A program made the position numbers and the translations under genes. From positions 201,523,799 through 201,587,798 of the forward strand of contig CM041292.1 of assembly GCA_023052935.1 (NCBI GenBank): a DNA stretch of 64,000 bases, given 5' to 3'. Under the pieces are notes generated by a model, which searched no databases, was not told where the DNA came from, and was given only the letters and a program-made list of their open reading frames with translations. Positions 32,496 through 42,762 of this stretch are shown here, in pieces. The stretch is from Piezodorus guildinii. Lineage: Eukaryota > Arthropoda > Insecta > Hemiptera > Pentatomidae. How positions within the stretch are numbered: the stretch's first letter is position 1; the number at the start of each line of letters is the position of its first letter.

Positions 32496-32735
32496 TAATA
32501 CGTCGGGATTAATTTTCTAACAAATCAAATCCTGAAAATTTGTAGGAGATATCAAATGGCTTTTAAGTTGTTGAAATAAGCATTTCCAAAAATCCAATAA
32601 ATTAATTAATAAACAAAAAAATCTGTACCTACTCTAGACCGTGTAGTCTACATGAAGATCCGTCCTGTTTCCATGCCAACCAACGTGCAATGAGCGGGTT
32701 GGGCTGAGATCAAACTCAGCCGCAACACAGTGGAG
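32496..32735 (-). mobile_element. SINE S2 body, headless, reverse orientation
   Basis: This copy complements 27074-27266 with substitutions and an insertion of about 40 bases near 32600. The conserved cores TTGGCATGGAAACAGGACGG, TCATTGCACGTTGG and TTTGATCTCAGCCCAA are visible on the minus strand. No tRNA-like head is present. Confidence 0.6.
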
Positions 32736-33073
32736 AAAAAAATCACCATTTTTTGGGACTAAGGAATGGGCGGTTTTGTGGAACAAAGATTAGTCAATAA
32801 TAATCTGTGAGTTGTTGAATATAGCTGGCTATCATTTAGTTATTAAAATAATGAATAGATTAGAATCCAAAAGTCTTGAGTATAGAAAAGAGACACACCC
32901 GAAGAGATTTCTATTATAATTAAGGAGTGAACATAGTTGGGATGTGCGCTGAGATCAATGGAAGTTTTTTTCTAAAAGGTCTATCTTCCAACCAGAGCGA
33001 AAGTATTTAATGATCTACAATATATTCTTCACAGAGTTATTTCAAAAATATTTTTCCCTCTAGTTTCACCTAA

Positions 33074-33104
<31 letters not shown>

Positions 33105-33326
33105 CATACACACATACAAAATTTACACTTAAAAATACTTGATTCTTTTTTCTTTTAGTCAGCAATCACATTTTTTTATTTAAGCGGTTTGTATCAAATC
33201 ATAAAAGATGATATGGGTATTTATTCTGAATCAATAAAACAATAGGTACTTTTTAGCAAGAAAATTTAAATTATCGGCATTGAAGCCCTGTAAGACTATT
33301 TCAATGAGACTTAAACCTACATGATA

Positions 33327-33892
33327 CCAATAATAATAATTGGCATACCGAACCTGAAGGTTCGATGCCGATACCACCATATTCCGTCTACACAGACTTG
33401 TCCAATGTTCACCGTTCAAGCCCAAACCCCCAAAATCAGCCTTAACGCAATCCTCCCATCGACGCTTCGGCCTACCTTTCGGACGCCTACCAGTCGGACC
33501 AGCAAACACCAACTTTCTCAGAACCCGATCCTCACGGAGCACAAAAATTTTACTCGTCCATTTGAGTCTCCGCGACGCTTTCAACTCAATTATATTCACA
33601 GGATACAAGTTCCGCGTTGTGCAACCTTCTAAACTCCCCAGTGCCCTCATCTCATTTTGGACCAAATATTTTACGCAGTATCTTATTTTCGAAAACCTTA
33701 AGCCGTTGTTCATCCTTTAATGTAAGCGGCCACGTTTCACATCCGTAAAGAACCGTTGGAAGAATAATAGTTTTATAAATTCTAACCTTTAAGTTTTTAG
33801 TTAGAAGCCGTGAGCAAAGTAACTTGGCAACTTAATAATAACACGCATTTCCCGCCTTTAACCGGGACTTAATTTCTTCCTGGATTTCATTT
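33327..33892 (-). pseudogene. Family D RTE-like LINE fragment with 9-bp TSD
   Basis: The minus strand carries the C-terminal tail (ASRRLKWTSKIFVLREDRVL, PTGRRPKGRPKRRWEDCVKAD, GLNGEHWTSLCRR) and, upstream, decayed sequence of the RT-to-tail region. The 3-prime end is ATTGGCATACC plus (ATT)n. TACATGATA flanks it at 33318-33326 and 33893-33901. The target was an E-repeat copy. Confidence 0.85.
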
Positions 33893-34227
33893 TACATGAT
33901 AACAAAGCCCATTAAATTTTACTTCGACATAGCGAGGTTAATCAAAATCGTTAAAGCCGTTTTTGAGGAAATCGTAAAAAGGTGCCAAATGCAAGGTATA
34001 AAGGGGCTCTTGTGGTAATCTGATTTTAATAAAAAATATTTGGTAAAATCTCGGGCGTATAGTTGCCTTAAATATGAAATTGTAGTATTTTCGTTTTCGC
34101 GCTAGACTTACCATCACACACACAGACACAGACACACACACACACACACACACAATAATCCTGAGAGGGGGCAGGCAAGAGATACGGTCCCAGCCCTCAC
34201 TGAGATATAATTGACCTTGGGGTTATA

Positions 34228-35126
34228 TTGGGTTGATGCAAAATTAATGCAGGTTTTTAGTAGGTATTGTAAATACGCCATATCTTTACTTTAACCATAT
34301 ATATTTAATCAAAATAATTTCCATCTGAATCAATGCACTTTTGCCAACGTTCAACAAGCTTTCTTATTCCACCAGAAAAAAAATCCGAATCCCTGGACTC
34401 AATGAAATGACGAGAAGAATTTTCAATGTCGTCCTGGTTTTGAAAATTTTTCTCCCTCAAAAAGTTGTCCAGATGACTGAAAAAGTGGAAGTCTGTAGGA
34501 GAGAGGTCAGGTGAATAAGGCGGATGTTGGAGAACTTCGTAGCCCAACTCGTGCAGTCGTCGAAGCGTTGGTTGTGCAACGTGTGGTCTGGCGTTATCGT
34601 GGAGCAGGATCGGCCCCTTCCGATTCATCAATGCTGGGCAAAGACGTTGCAATTTTTGAGTTCCGAGTTCCGCCGCCATTTCTCGTGTGGTTTTGATTGG
34701 GTCTTCTTCCACTTTTGACCTCAGCTGGTCGTTGTCCAGAGCAAGATGGCGGCCCCGACCTTCCTTGTCTTCGAGGTCGAAATCTCCTCTGCGAAACTTC
34801 TGGAACCAACGCTGCACCGTGCACTCATTAATAGCCCCCTGACCCCACACTTCATTAATATCACGAGCCGTTTGCGCAGCGCTGCGCCCTAATTTAAATT
34901 CGTAAAAATAAATTTGACGAAAATCGCACTTTGACATTTTCGATTCAAGACCTTTGAACACACTGAACAAAACGATTTTACTAAACAAATTCATGGTGAA
35001 AGAGAGGGTATTAGATAAGGTTTGTTTTGGTATAATAATGATCAATGTTAGGATTAGCTTTGTTTACACAATTGGAATTAAGATATTGCAATAGAGGAAA
35101 CCTGCATTAATTTTGCATCAACCCAA
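34228..35126 (-). mobile_element. mariner M2, cecropia-like, internally deleted
   Basis: TIRs TTGGGTTGATGCAAAATTAA (left) and its complement (right) are flanked by TA at 34226-34227 and 35127-35128. Length is about 899 bp against about 1.3 kb for a complete element. The TIRs and transposase resemble the cecropia subfamily, which includes primate Hsmar1. It sits inside the R1 fragment; removing it rejoins the R1 reading frame. Confidence 0.92.
34305..35045 (-). pseudogene. mariner transposase with in-frame central deletion
   Basis: The 246-codon ORF is open from end to end. The real start is probably the internal Met before SKCDFRQIYFYEFKLG. It has the N-terminal helix-turn-helix region (SAAQTARDINEVWG, VQRWFQKFRRGD). 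The C-terminal half has the second catalytic Asp in LLHDNARPH and the third in PDLSPTD, 34 residues apart, matching the D34D signature. Between MAAELGT and LQRLCPAL about 130 residues are missing. That gap contains the first catalytic Asp, so the product cannot catalyse transposition. Because the DNA-binding half is intact, binding to mariner TIRs is conceivable. Confidence 0.88.
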
Positions 35127-36329
35127 TAATTGACGAAAGGCTTAAATTCAAGGAGCATATCCAAAAAGTATGCATCAAAGCAGCAGGAGTGACCACAGCT
35201 CTAGCCCGATTGTTGCCCAACCTAGGTGGACCTAGAAGTAGTCGGAGACTATTAATGTCGAGCGTCGTCTCATCCACTCTTTTATACGCAGCCCCAATAT
35301 GGAATAATGCCCTGGACACACTTACTTACAGGAGACCCATTGTGTCAGTTTATCGCCGAAGCGCTCTGAGGGTGATAAGTGCATTTCGCACAGTATCCTA
35401 CGAAGCTGCATGTGTTGTCCACATTCTTAGAACCGAAGAGAGGAAGCAGACAGTCCAAAAGTGGCAGCGACGCTGGGATTTGGCAGCGAGCAGAAGGTGG
35501 ACCCATAGGCTGGTACTTTGCATCCAACCCTGGATGGATAGAAGCCACGGGGAAGTGGACTACTAGCTAACCCAAATGCTCACTGGACATGGCTGCTTCA
35601 GAGCCTACCAATTGCGGTTTAAGTTGGACAATACAGCAGAATGTCCAAGATGCCCAACAATAGATGAGACTGTAGAACACGTATTCTACTGCTGTCCTGG
35701 CTTTTAAGTAGAGAGGGAAGAATTTCAAGAAATATGCAGATCAGAAGCTACACCTGACAACATCGTCAACCTCATGCTACTTTCTCAGGAGAACTGGATG
35801 GCGGGCCAACGTCAGGCTGCGGACGTCATCAAAAAATTGAGAATGGAAGAGAAGGAGAGGCGTGCCTAGAAATATAGGGTAAGGCGCCTAACAACGGGGC
35901 GGCACACAGCCACTCTCCTCCACGAAGTAATGCTTAACCCGTGGAGGGTGAGAAACAGGTGTAGGGAGGTTGGTTTTAGTGGGTAGAAATCCCACACACG
36001 GATAGGTACGGGCCTATTCGCGTCTTTTGAAGATTTCCACCAACCCTCGTAAAAAAAAAAAATAAATAAAATAAAATAAATAAAAAACACACACACACAC
36101 ATCTTCCTTTGGGACTTGGTTATTTGGACTCTCTAAAAGTTTGGAGACCCTAAAACGCGTATTTCAGTTATAACTTAAATTCTAAAATTTTCACGATAGC
36201 AATGATTTCCCTTACTATATATATGGTAAGCTGAAGTAAAAAAAAAAAATGTTTTAAATAAAAAACACATATTATAACATCGTGATTTTACCATTCACCA
36301 CTTCTTTAGACACCGTCTCAGAGTCAGCC

Positions 36330-36361
36330 CTGATGAAGGCCACAGTGTAGCCCGAAACGTC
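36330..36361 (+). ncRNA. Hammerhead ribozyme-like motif B, Penelope-type element
   Basis: The core CUGAUGA is perfect. It is followed by an imperfect stem II (GGC-AC with GT-GCC) and GAAACGUC, then GGC, which can pair with GCC just before the core as stem I. As in motif A, stem III is two base pairs with no loop. The downstream trailer (GTGTGTTTCTC, GACCGCACTCCCAACCA) resembles that of motif A, so both belong to one element family. The rest of the element is not identifiable; the motif abuts the left end of E copy 8. Confidence 0.68.
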
Positions 36362-36439
36362 GGCACACTATTAAAATAGCACTATATTTTAAAGTGTGTT
36401 TCTCTCTAATGACCGCACTCCCAACCATCATCCTCATCT

Positions 36440-37151
36440 AATTTTACAACGGTCAACTAAACTGCATCATTATAAACTAAAAAACAGTGATCATCGTTTC
36501 GGAGTACTTCTTCCATCTTTAAGATCCTGCTATCGAAAAGGTTCTATATAGGACAATCCATTTATTGCATTTAGTCATTTATTATATAAATTAAATTAAA
36601 GTTCAATAACTTTAAAATTGTAGAAGAAAAGGTATTACCCAAGATCTTTGTCCCCTATTGATAAAAAAAACAAAAACAATTTCGTTCTCAATTATAACTA
36701 CAGTTTTTCAAGGTAATATAATAAAAATAAACTAATAATAATCTGTATGGGATTTCACCATTCATTTTAATATAAATAAAATTTATGTGTTTGATCTCGG
36801 GATTTTATTTTAAATTGATTGAAGTTGAGAAAAAAGCTGAACGTTGAATTTTCCTGAATTGCGATGCTTGTGTCCCTCCAGTGTAAATTTTATTTTAGTG
36901 GCTCAAATGGCATGTAATGCAAAGAACGAATTCATCAAATGTTGATATGCGCTGTATTGATAAATACTATATTAATATAATAATAAATACATTAAATTAA
37001 TACCTTTGCTGTCTTGTGTTGGAGGTAATAGGTTGATAATGAATAGAACTAAAACTTACCTGAAACATTAAAAAAATATTCATTAATTAATATCAATACA
37101 CTTAATGCTATATTACTATACATGAATACTAATATATATGTGTATAAATAT

Positions 37152-37182
<31 letters not shown>

Positions 37183-37350
37183 CATTGTTATAAGTTCTCC
37201 ACTGTAAAATATAATGTAAAATTGTAATTATAACTACATCAAATATTTTTAACTTTTAAAAATAACATGTATTAGGGTCAATCCATACAAAGTGGTGCAG
37301 TATTTCAACTGAATATGTCGTTTTAATACATAATGAAATGTCTTTATATG
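36440..37350. other. AT-rich, nothing recognised
   Basis: The stretch contains a (TA)n tract near 37130-37182 and no ORF or repeat match. Confidence 0.45.
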
Positions 37351-37351
37351 C

Positions 37352-37579
37352 TTGTTTATTTATTTAACGTCACTTTATGCTGCTGTGGCTAATCGGACGA
37401 TCCTACAGTGGGAGTCCTAAATTTTGCCGATCCAAATTTAATTAGGATAGAGATCTTTAACGAGTACCACAGGCTTGGGTAAATCTATTAGAGTACTCTC
37501 CGAAAAGGACGGCATAACTAAGGATTTCTTATTCCCATTAAACAATCCTAGGGCCTGTGTCTGAACACGGGACTTTAGG
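37352..37579 (-). mobile_element. SINE S1 copy, diverged
   Basis: On the minus strand the S1 body and tail are recognisable: the GACGTTAAATAAATAAACA tail, TTTGGATCGGCAAAATTTAG, and GTACTCGTTAAAGATCTCTA. Remains of the B-box region lie near 37565. It is more decayed than the copies at 2621 and 24259, and no target duplication is certain. Confidence 0.75.
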
Positions 37580-38340
37580 CATTTCATGTAGGAAAGACAA
37601 CATTTAAAAGAGTTACGAATATATTCTCTTTATCTCATCAGAACAAGCCGTATAGATTTTTTTATTAGGTTGTAATATTTACAACGTAAGCGAAAGATAA
37701 TAAAATGTATAGAGTTATATGCCACTAAGAAGCAACATTTACCTTAAACTATTGCCCATTCCCTTGAAATGAAGTGCCAGTAAAGCTTTACTTCGAGCTG
37801 TAGGTATTGTTCTGAAAATAAATACTTGTAGATAAAACATTCTATATTTAATTTTCTGTTGTAATAATCACCTTGACATAATACCCCTATTTTTTCGAAG
37901 TTACAAACCAAATTATCGAACTAAATACGGAGAATAGTAAACAAAAGAGAAAGACAAAGCTTGGGGACGGTCGTCTCCTGATTCGAGGAGGAGATATTTA
38001 AAATTGTGTTTGTGAAGACAGTCGGGAGAGAGGTACGGCGAGGTACTGCATCGCGTGAGCTATCCCATGTAGTCTAATTTACCTTCCCTCCACAACGTAT
38101 TAATATTATATTCGATTTTCTTTTTATATACCGCTCCGTCGAATCTGTCTAGGCAACTTAATGGAGGTCTGAAGGTTCTTGTCTGGGAAGGATTAGGGGA
38201 TTATTTGAGGAAAGTTTGAAATTAATTGATTGATTAGTTTGGGTTTAAACACTATATATTTCACTATTTAGGTTAAACAAATTAGTTTTTTCACTATTTT
38301 ATGATTATTTTGACCACCATCCGAACCATCTTAATTTTTT
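37580..38340. other. No gene seen
   Basis: AT-rich sequence with a GC-richer interval at about 37955-38100 (GGGGACGGTCGTCTCCTGAT). It has no ORF, TIR or repeat partner in the window. Confidence 0.4.
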
Positions 38341-38341
38341 G

Positions 38342-38436
38342 TTTCACTCAACATTTTATTCACGCCTGCAAAAATGAGTGTCTTTTTAGCAGGTCTACAT
38401 ATTTGGCAAGCGTTAGTCCAAATTGGTTTTTAAAAA
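38342..38436 (-). mobile_element. JA fragment with internal deletion
   Basis: 38342-38376 matches the JA 3-prime end (15141-15175, CACT then AATATTTTATTTACACCTG). 38377-38436 matches JA ORF2 at about 15540-15600 (GTGTCTTTTTAGCAGGTC, ATATTTGGCAAGCG). The roughly 370 bases between are missing, so this is a second, deleted JA copy. Confidence 0.7.
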
Positions 38437-38454
38437 TAAATGTATTTTTATTTT

Positions 38455-39375
38455 TTTTTTCCATTTCATAAAGTTAGAATCGGTCATAATAACTCCAAGA
38501 GATTTGAGGTGCGATCGGGTTTGAAACAGGGTGACTCACTTTCACGTGTTTTGTTTAATATAGCTTTTGAATATGAAATAGAAAAGGTAATAAGTACCGA
38601 AAAAGGCTTAAATATGGGTGACAAGATTCCGGTTTTGGGGTATGCCGATGATCTGGTACTGCTAGGTGAAGACACCGAAACCATACGACTAAGTGTGTTA
38701 ATAAAAACCAGTAAACAAATAAGTGTCGAATTAAATACCGAAATGTCGGAATATATGATTAGTAGCAGAAATGGTGGCGATCTTGATGATATTAATATTT
38801 CAGGGCATACCTTTGAACACGTAGATAAATTCAAGTATTTAGGTTCAATGATAACAAGAAAAAATGAAATCCAGGAAGAAATTAAGTCCCGGTTGAAGGT
38901 GGGAAATGCGTGTTATTATTCAGTTGCTAAATTACTTAGCTCACGGCTTCTGTCTAAAAACTTAAAGGTTAGAATTTACAAAATTATTATTCTTCTGACG
39001 GTTCTTTACGGATGTGAAACGTGGCCGCTTACTTTGAAGGATGAAGGAATAAGGGGAGTTTAGAAGGTTACACAACGCGGCATTGCGGAGTTTGTACCCT
39101 GCAAATATAATTGAGTTGATAGCATCGCGGAGACTCAAAAGGGCGCGTAAAGTTGTTGTTCTCGGTAAGGAATGGATTCCGAGAAAGTTGGTATTCGCTG
39201 AACCGACTGGTAGGCGTCCGAAAGGTAGGCCGAAGCGTAGATGGGAGGATTGCATTAAGGCTGATCTCGGGTGCTTGGGCTTGTCAGGCGAACATTGGAC
39301 GAGTCTGTGCAGGCGAAGTTTGGTGGTATCGGCATCGAACCTTCGGGCTCGGTAAACCTATTATTATTATTATTA
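38455..39375 (+). pseudogene. Family D RTE-like LINE: RT and C-terminal tail
   Basis: This is the most informative family D copy. The frame 38440-39063 gives RSGLKQGDSLSRVLFNIAFE (RT motif 4), GYADDLVLLGED (catalytic YADD), FKYLGSMIT, KVGNACYYSVAKLLSSRLLS and VLYGCETWPLTLKDE. After a frameshift near 39060 the tail continues as ASRRLKRARKVVVLGKEWIP, PTGRRPKGRPKRRWEDCIK and GEHWTSLCRRSLVVSASNL, ending at 39355. The 3-prime end is (TTA)n. The upstream RT and endonuclease are missing. The GCETW-type thumb and simple-repeat end support an RTE-like assignment. Confidence 0.8.
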
Positions 39376-39570
39376 TTAATTACAGTGGCGCAACAGGCCG
39401 TGTAGGCCCTAGGTCTCGCTGTGTATTCTCCTGGGAGATTACATACACCTTTTTTTATGCATTTTGTAGTTTAGGCTCATCACGCCCTACGCCTAATTTT
39501 CTGAGTGGCCACCATTGGGCTAACGGGACACCCGGGGGAGAGGCTGTGAGTGAATCCCCATTAATTTAAT
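39376..39570 (+). other. Unclassified GC-richer segment
   Basis: The segment between the (TTA)n end of the LINE and a JB fragment reads GTGGCGCAACAGGCCGTGTA, GGCCCTAGGTCTCGC and GGGACACCCGGGGGAGAGGC. No A/B promoter boxes or ORF were identified. It may be another short retroposon. Confidence 0.3.
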
Positions 39571-39584
39571 GCTTGAAGAAGTCC

Positions 39585-39812
39585 CTCTGAGACTGAATTC
39601 CGCAACCTATCAACCTCACATATTCCTGACAACCCTCCGAGGCGATTGAAAAGAATGGCCTCGGGATCTAATTACTTAAATAAACATCGAAGTACTATCG
39701 CTGGGTAGTTTCTTCACAAGCGTTTTACGTCTTGTATTACAATTCATCACTTTTACTTATTGTATTTATGTAATATACAGTTGTAAAAATCAAAAAAATA
39801 TAAATTAAAAAA
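39585..39812 (+). pseudogene. JB 3-prime-end fragment
   Basis: The final codons of JB ORF2 (IPDNPPRRLKR with a deletion before WPRDL) and the JB 3-prime UTR (CTATCGCTGGGTAGTTTCTT, ATACAGTTGTAAA) end in an A-run near 39803-39812. Confidence 0.75.
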
Positions 39813-40447
39813 AAAATTTTTTTGTCTTAAAAATGGGAAAAACTCTAGAAAAGCTAATATCATAGCAAAGTATTTTATTAAAGATGTTATAGTAAACTTT
39901 ACCGTGGAAATAAAATCATGCCACCAGTTCCATACAGAAACCTTCATAAAGATGCTGGAACACGCGGTTGAACTGAGAAGCTGTTCGGGCTTAATTACAG
40001 CTGACAGACAAGATGTCGCTACGTAGGATATCAACGGGGACTTAAGCCTTGAATGGGGGTGAATTCACCCTCCTCAACCCCCTGAATAATGTATTTGTTT
40101 ATGAATAAGTCATAGATCCCTTAGCTCGTCATATAACATCTTTGCCAGGCCGATGGCTTCGGTCTTTTGCCGCTATGTAATGGAAAACCCAACAGAGCCT
40201 TTAGGAATGAATGAGTTGAACCGATAAATATTTTTGAAAGCATAATATTCGATATGGGTTTTTTATGAATGAATGATTTCACAGATACATTAATTTACAT
40301 GAGATGATTTCACAAAGAGAATATTTAAAAAAAAATGTAAACATTCATTTGTAGAAAGAATTTCATATTGTTTTTTTTACTGATTATTGAAACTTATCCA
40401 TTCAAAAAGGAAATGAACCGTTCATAGTATACACTGACATCACGAAA
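39813..40447. other. No gene seen
   Basis: AT-rich sequence with no repeat match. A 93-codon minus-strand ORF (39753-40034) starts in this region but has no motif and ends in the low-complexity JB tail. Confidence 0.4.
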
Positions 40448-42660
40448 TAAAAATCTGGTGCGCGCAACACACGACTTCATTGCCTCCGTTGTTAAAATCA
40501 ATATAAGAATTTAAAAAAAAAAGAAGTAATAAATGAAAAAGATAAAAACATTAAGTACATTGAGTGTCGATAGAAACATTTGTTTTATTGAATAATCTAT
40601 TATCTTCAAACCTTGCAACATAACCAACAAACCCAGCTTTCCAGTACGCATTTAGACCGAAATATCAACAACTCTACAGTAAAAATCCAACAAAACCAGT
40701 CCCCTTATCAATGAGATAGAAGGATCATAGAAGAAATAGATCAAATATATATACGAAACCCAGAAACCCTCATCCCACCATGGATCTATGCAGTACCACG
40801 AATCAATATGACGCTACTCCGATTCAGGAAGAAAACCACACCACCTTATATAATAAAAGAGAAATTCCAAGACATAATAAATAAAAATAGAAACGCTACT
40901 TTTCTCTACACGGATGGCTGAAAAAATGAACGACAATACCGGGTCGGCATTTGTTACATCTGAACAAGCTTTTAAATATAAACTACCACCTCATTGCAGC
41001 ATCTTTACAGCTGAACTTTCTGCTCTATCGTATGCACTTCACCATATAATGTCAAAAGAGGGAGACAAATACAATATATAGTTTGCAGTGACTCTCTCCC
41101 AGCGCTACAAAGCCTACTGGAACTATACAGTGATCACCCATAAGTCACCAAAATTCACGAATACCTTAATATTCTAAAACACTTCAAAAAGATGTCGAAT
41201 TCCTCTGGGCACCTTTCCCCGTTGGGATTAAATACAACGAGAAAGCTGACAAATTAGCAAAAGAAGCCGCACTCAGCAAACAAGATATCGTCCCAGTTTC
41301 CATTAAAGCTGATATTAAAATATGGTTACGATCGGATACTAAAGCTGATTGGCAAAGGATGTGGGACAACGTAGATAATAACAAGCTAAAGGAGATAAAA
41401 CCAGATACACACCGCTGGAAGGATTCAGTAAGAGCAACAAGGAGGGAAGAAACTGCTCTAACAAGACTAAGAATAGGCCACTCACGACTCACTCATATTC
41501 ATCTCATCACGAAAGATCCACAACCAATATGCAATTGATGCCAGACAACCTTAACCGTCTAACATATCATAGAGGAATGCCCGGATTACGAAAGTCTTAT
41601 GCAGGAGTATAAGCCTGGTCGAGCTCTCAAAGAGTCCCTTTTAGACTCCGAGGATGTCATAACCAGATTGTTCAGATTCCTGAAAGAAACCAAATTAATT
41701 AAAGCGCTCTAGCCTCTAGATGGCTTAGTGGCTAACATTGTTATGTTTTCCAATTGTAGTAGTTATAAGTAACGTATTAAAAAATAATTATAATAATAAT
41801 AAAATAGAATAAATAAAAAAAAAATAATACTAATAAAAAATAAAATAAAATAACTAAAAAAAAAAATGTATATATGTATGTGTGTGCCTGTCTGTGGGTA
41901 TATATGTATATATATAATTATTACTTAATCTGTATGCAAGCTATATAACTTTAATTTTATAAAGGGAAAACATGTTTTGATCGCTAAACAAAAATTCATA
42001 CCACATAATTTACCCAACAATTAATATATGGAGTAAAAAACCACGAAGTTCAACGCCTTATTATCATTCCTAATCCTCTATTATCTTTATCAATAATTTT
42101 GTATTCTCTCTTTTCATCGCTCTCCATTAACATTTACAACTTTGTGTATAACCCAATATTTTTATCTGAAATCTTTAGCTTTCCACGGTATATTATACGT
42201 GTGTATTATATGTCGAAATAACAAAAAATTAAAAAAAAAAAAAGTTATTGCTCTTTTCTCGTTTATTTGGATATCCAATTCGTTCAACTTACATATCAAC
42301 TTTTTTATGTTAATTAAAATCATGAACAATATGATGTAATTTCTTTGGAATCGACAAAATTGAAGGCACATTAAATAGAGAAATTTTAAAATATTAACAT
42401 TTAAGCCCTGTCAGACTGTTTCAATCAGAATAAAAACATACATGATATTGAAGTCCATTAAATTTTACACTGATATAATGATTTTAAGCCAAATCATTAA
42501 AACCGTTTTGATAAACTCGTAAAGTGGAAAATGGATGGTATTATAAAGTAGCGTTTCCTCTCAAGTTTATTTTTACAAATGTAACATCTCGGGCATATAG
42601 GCTTTTAAAATATGAAATATCAGTTTTATACAGTTCATGAACTATACTTACCAGGACTTA
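40448..42660 (-). mobile_element. E-repeat copy 9, interrupted by an RNase H LINE
   Basis: The E right end is at 40448-40470 (minus: CACCAGA; GCAACACACGACTTCATTGC on plus). The copy continues to 40606 and resumes at 42077 with TCTATTATCTTTATCAATAA. It goes on through TTTAGCTTTCCACGGTATAT, TTAAGCCCTGTCAGAC and AACATCTCGGGCATATAG to about 42660, where the left end is lost. The insertion is flanked by TCTATTATCTT on both sides. Confidence 0.8.
40607..42076 (+). pseudogene. RH2 LINE copy 2, 11-bp TSD
   Basis: An open stretch at about 41190-41710 encodes FLWAPFPVGIKYNEKADKLA (the last RNase H acid), then KADIKIWLRSDTKADWQRMW, LTRLRIGHSRLTHIHLITKD and a zinc-finger remnant ending EECPDYES. Upstream, the RNase H core is present but broken by many stops. 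It is the same family as 4586-5760. TCTATTATCTT duplications lie at 40596-40606 and 42077-42087. An A-rich tract ends near 41868, but about 200 further bases lie before the duplication. Confidence 0.82.
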
Positions 42661-42762
42661 TTTTTTTTTTTATTGGACAATATCGAAGGTTCATATTTGG
42701 AAAAGTTATAGCCGAGCACTCTCAGAATCGAATTCGGGTGTGGCAAGATAATTATTAATTGT
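42661..42762. other. Short repeat fragment between E and JB
   Basis: A T-run is followed by TTGGACAATATCGAAGGTTC, which resembles the short dispersed repeat seen at 6903, 30405 and 31795. Nothing else was recognised. Confidence 0.4.

Larger units (their letters stand above)
34155..36086 (+). pseudogene. R1-clade LINE, 5-prime-truncated, inserted in (CA)n
   Basis: The protein remnant starts at LRGGRQEIRSQPSLRY, is cut by a mariner within LGVI/IDERL, and continues as FKEHIQKVCIKAAGVTTALA, RLLPNLGGPRSSRRLLMSSV and LLYAAPIWNNAL. A C-terminal zinc finger CPRCPTIDETVEHVFYCC follows, ending near 35870. This PNLGGP / APIW / CCHC arrangement is characteristic of R1-type RT thumbs and tails. There is an in-frame stop near 35565 and one near 35706. 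The roughly 190-bp 3-prime UTR ends in A-rich sequence at about 36050-36086. The (CA)n tract of an E-repeat lies on both sides. Confidence 0.85.
33200..36237 (-). mobile_element. E-repeat copy 8, host of a nested insertion stack
   Basis: Four separated pieces (about 33200-33326, 33902-34154 and 36087-36237 with the (CA)n halves) join into one minus-strand E copy when the insertions are removed. They run in correct order from TCTGACAGGGCT-type sequence through GCCCGAGATTTTACC, the (CA)n tract and CTAAAACGCGTATTTC to the left-end palindrome near 36205-36237. Insertions: a family D LINE with a 9-bp duplication, and an R1 fragment in the (CA)n tract that itself holds a mariner. Confidence 0.8.

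Noticed and set aside
41184..41492. 102-codon minus-strand ORF
   Set aside because: It is antisense to the readable RH2 LINE segment, which explains the openness.
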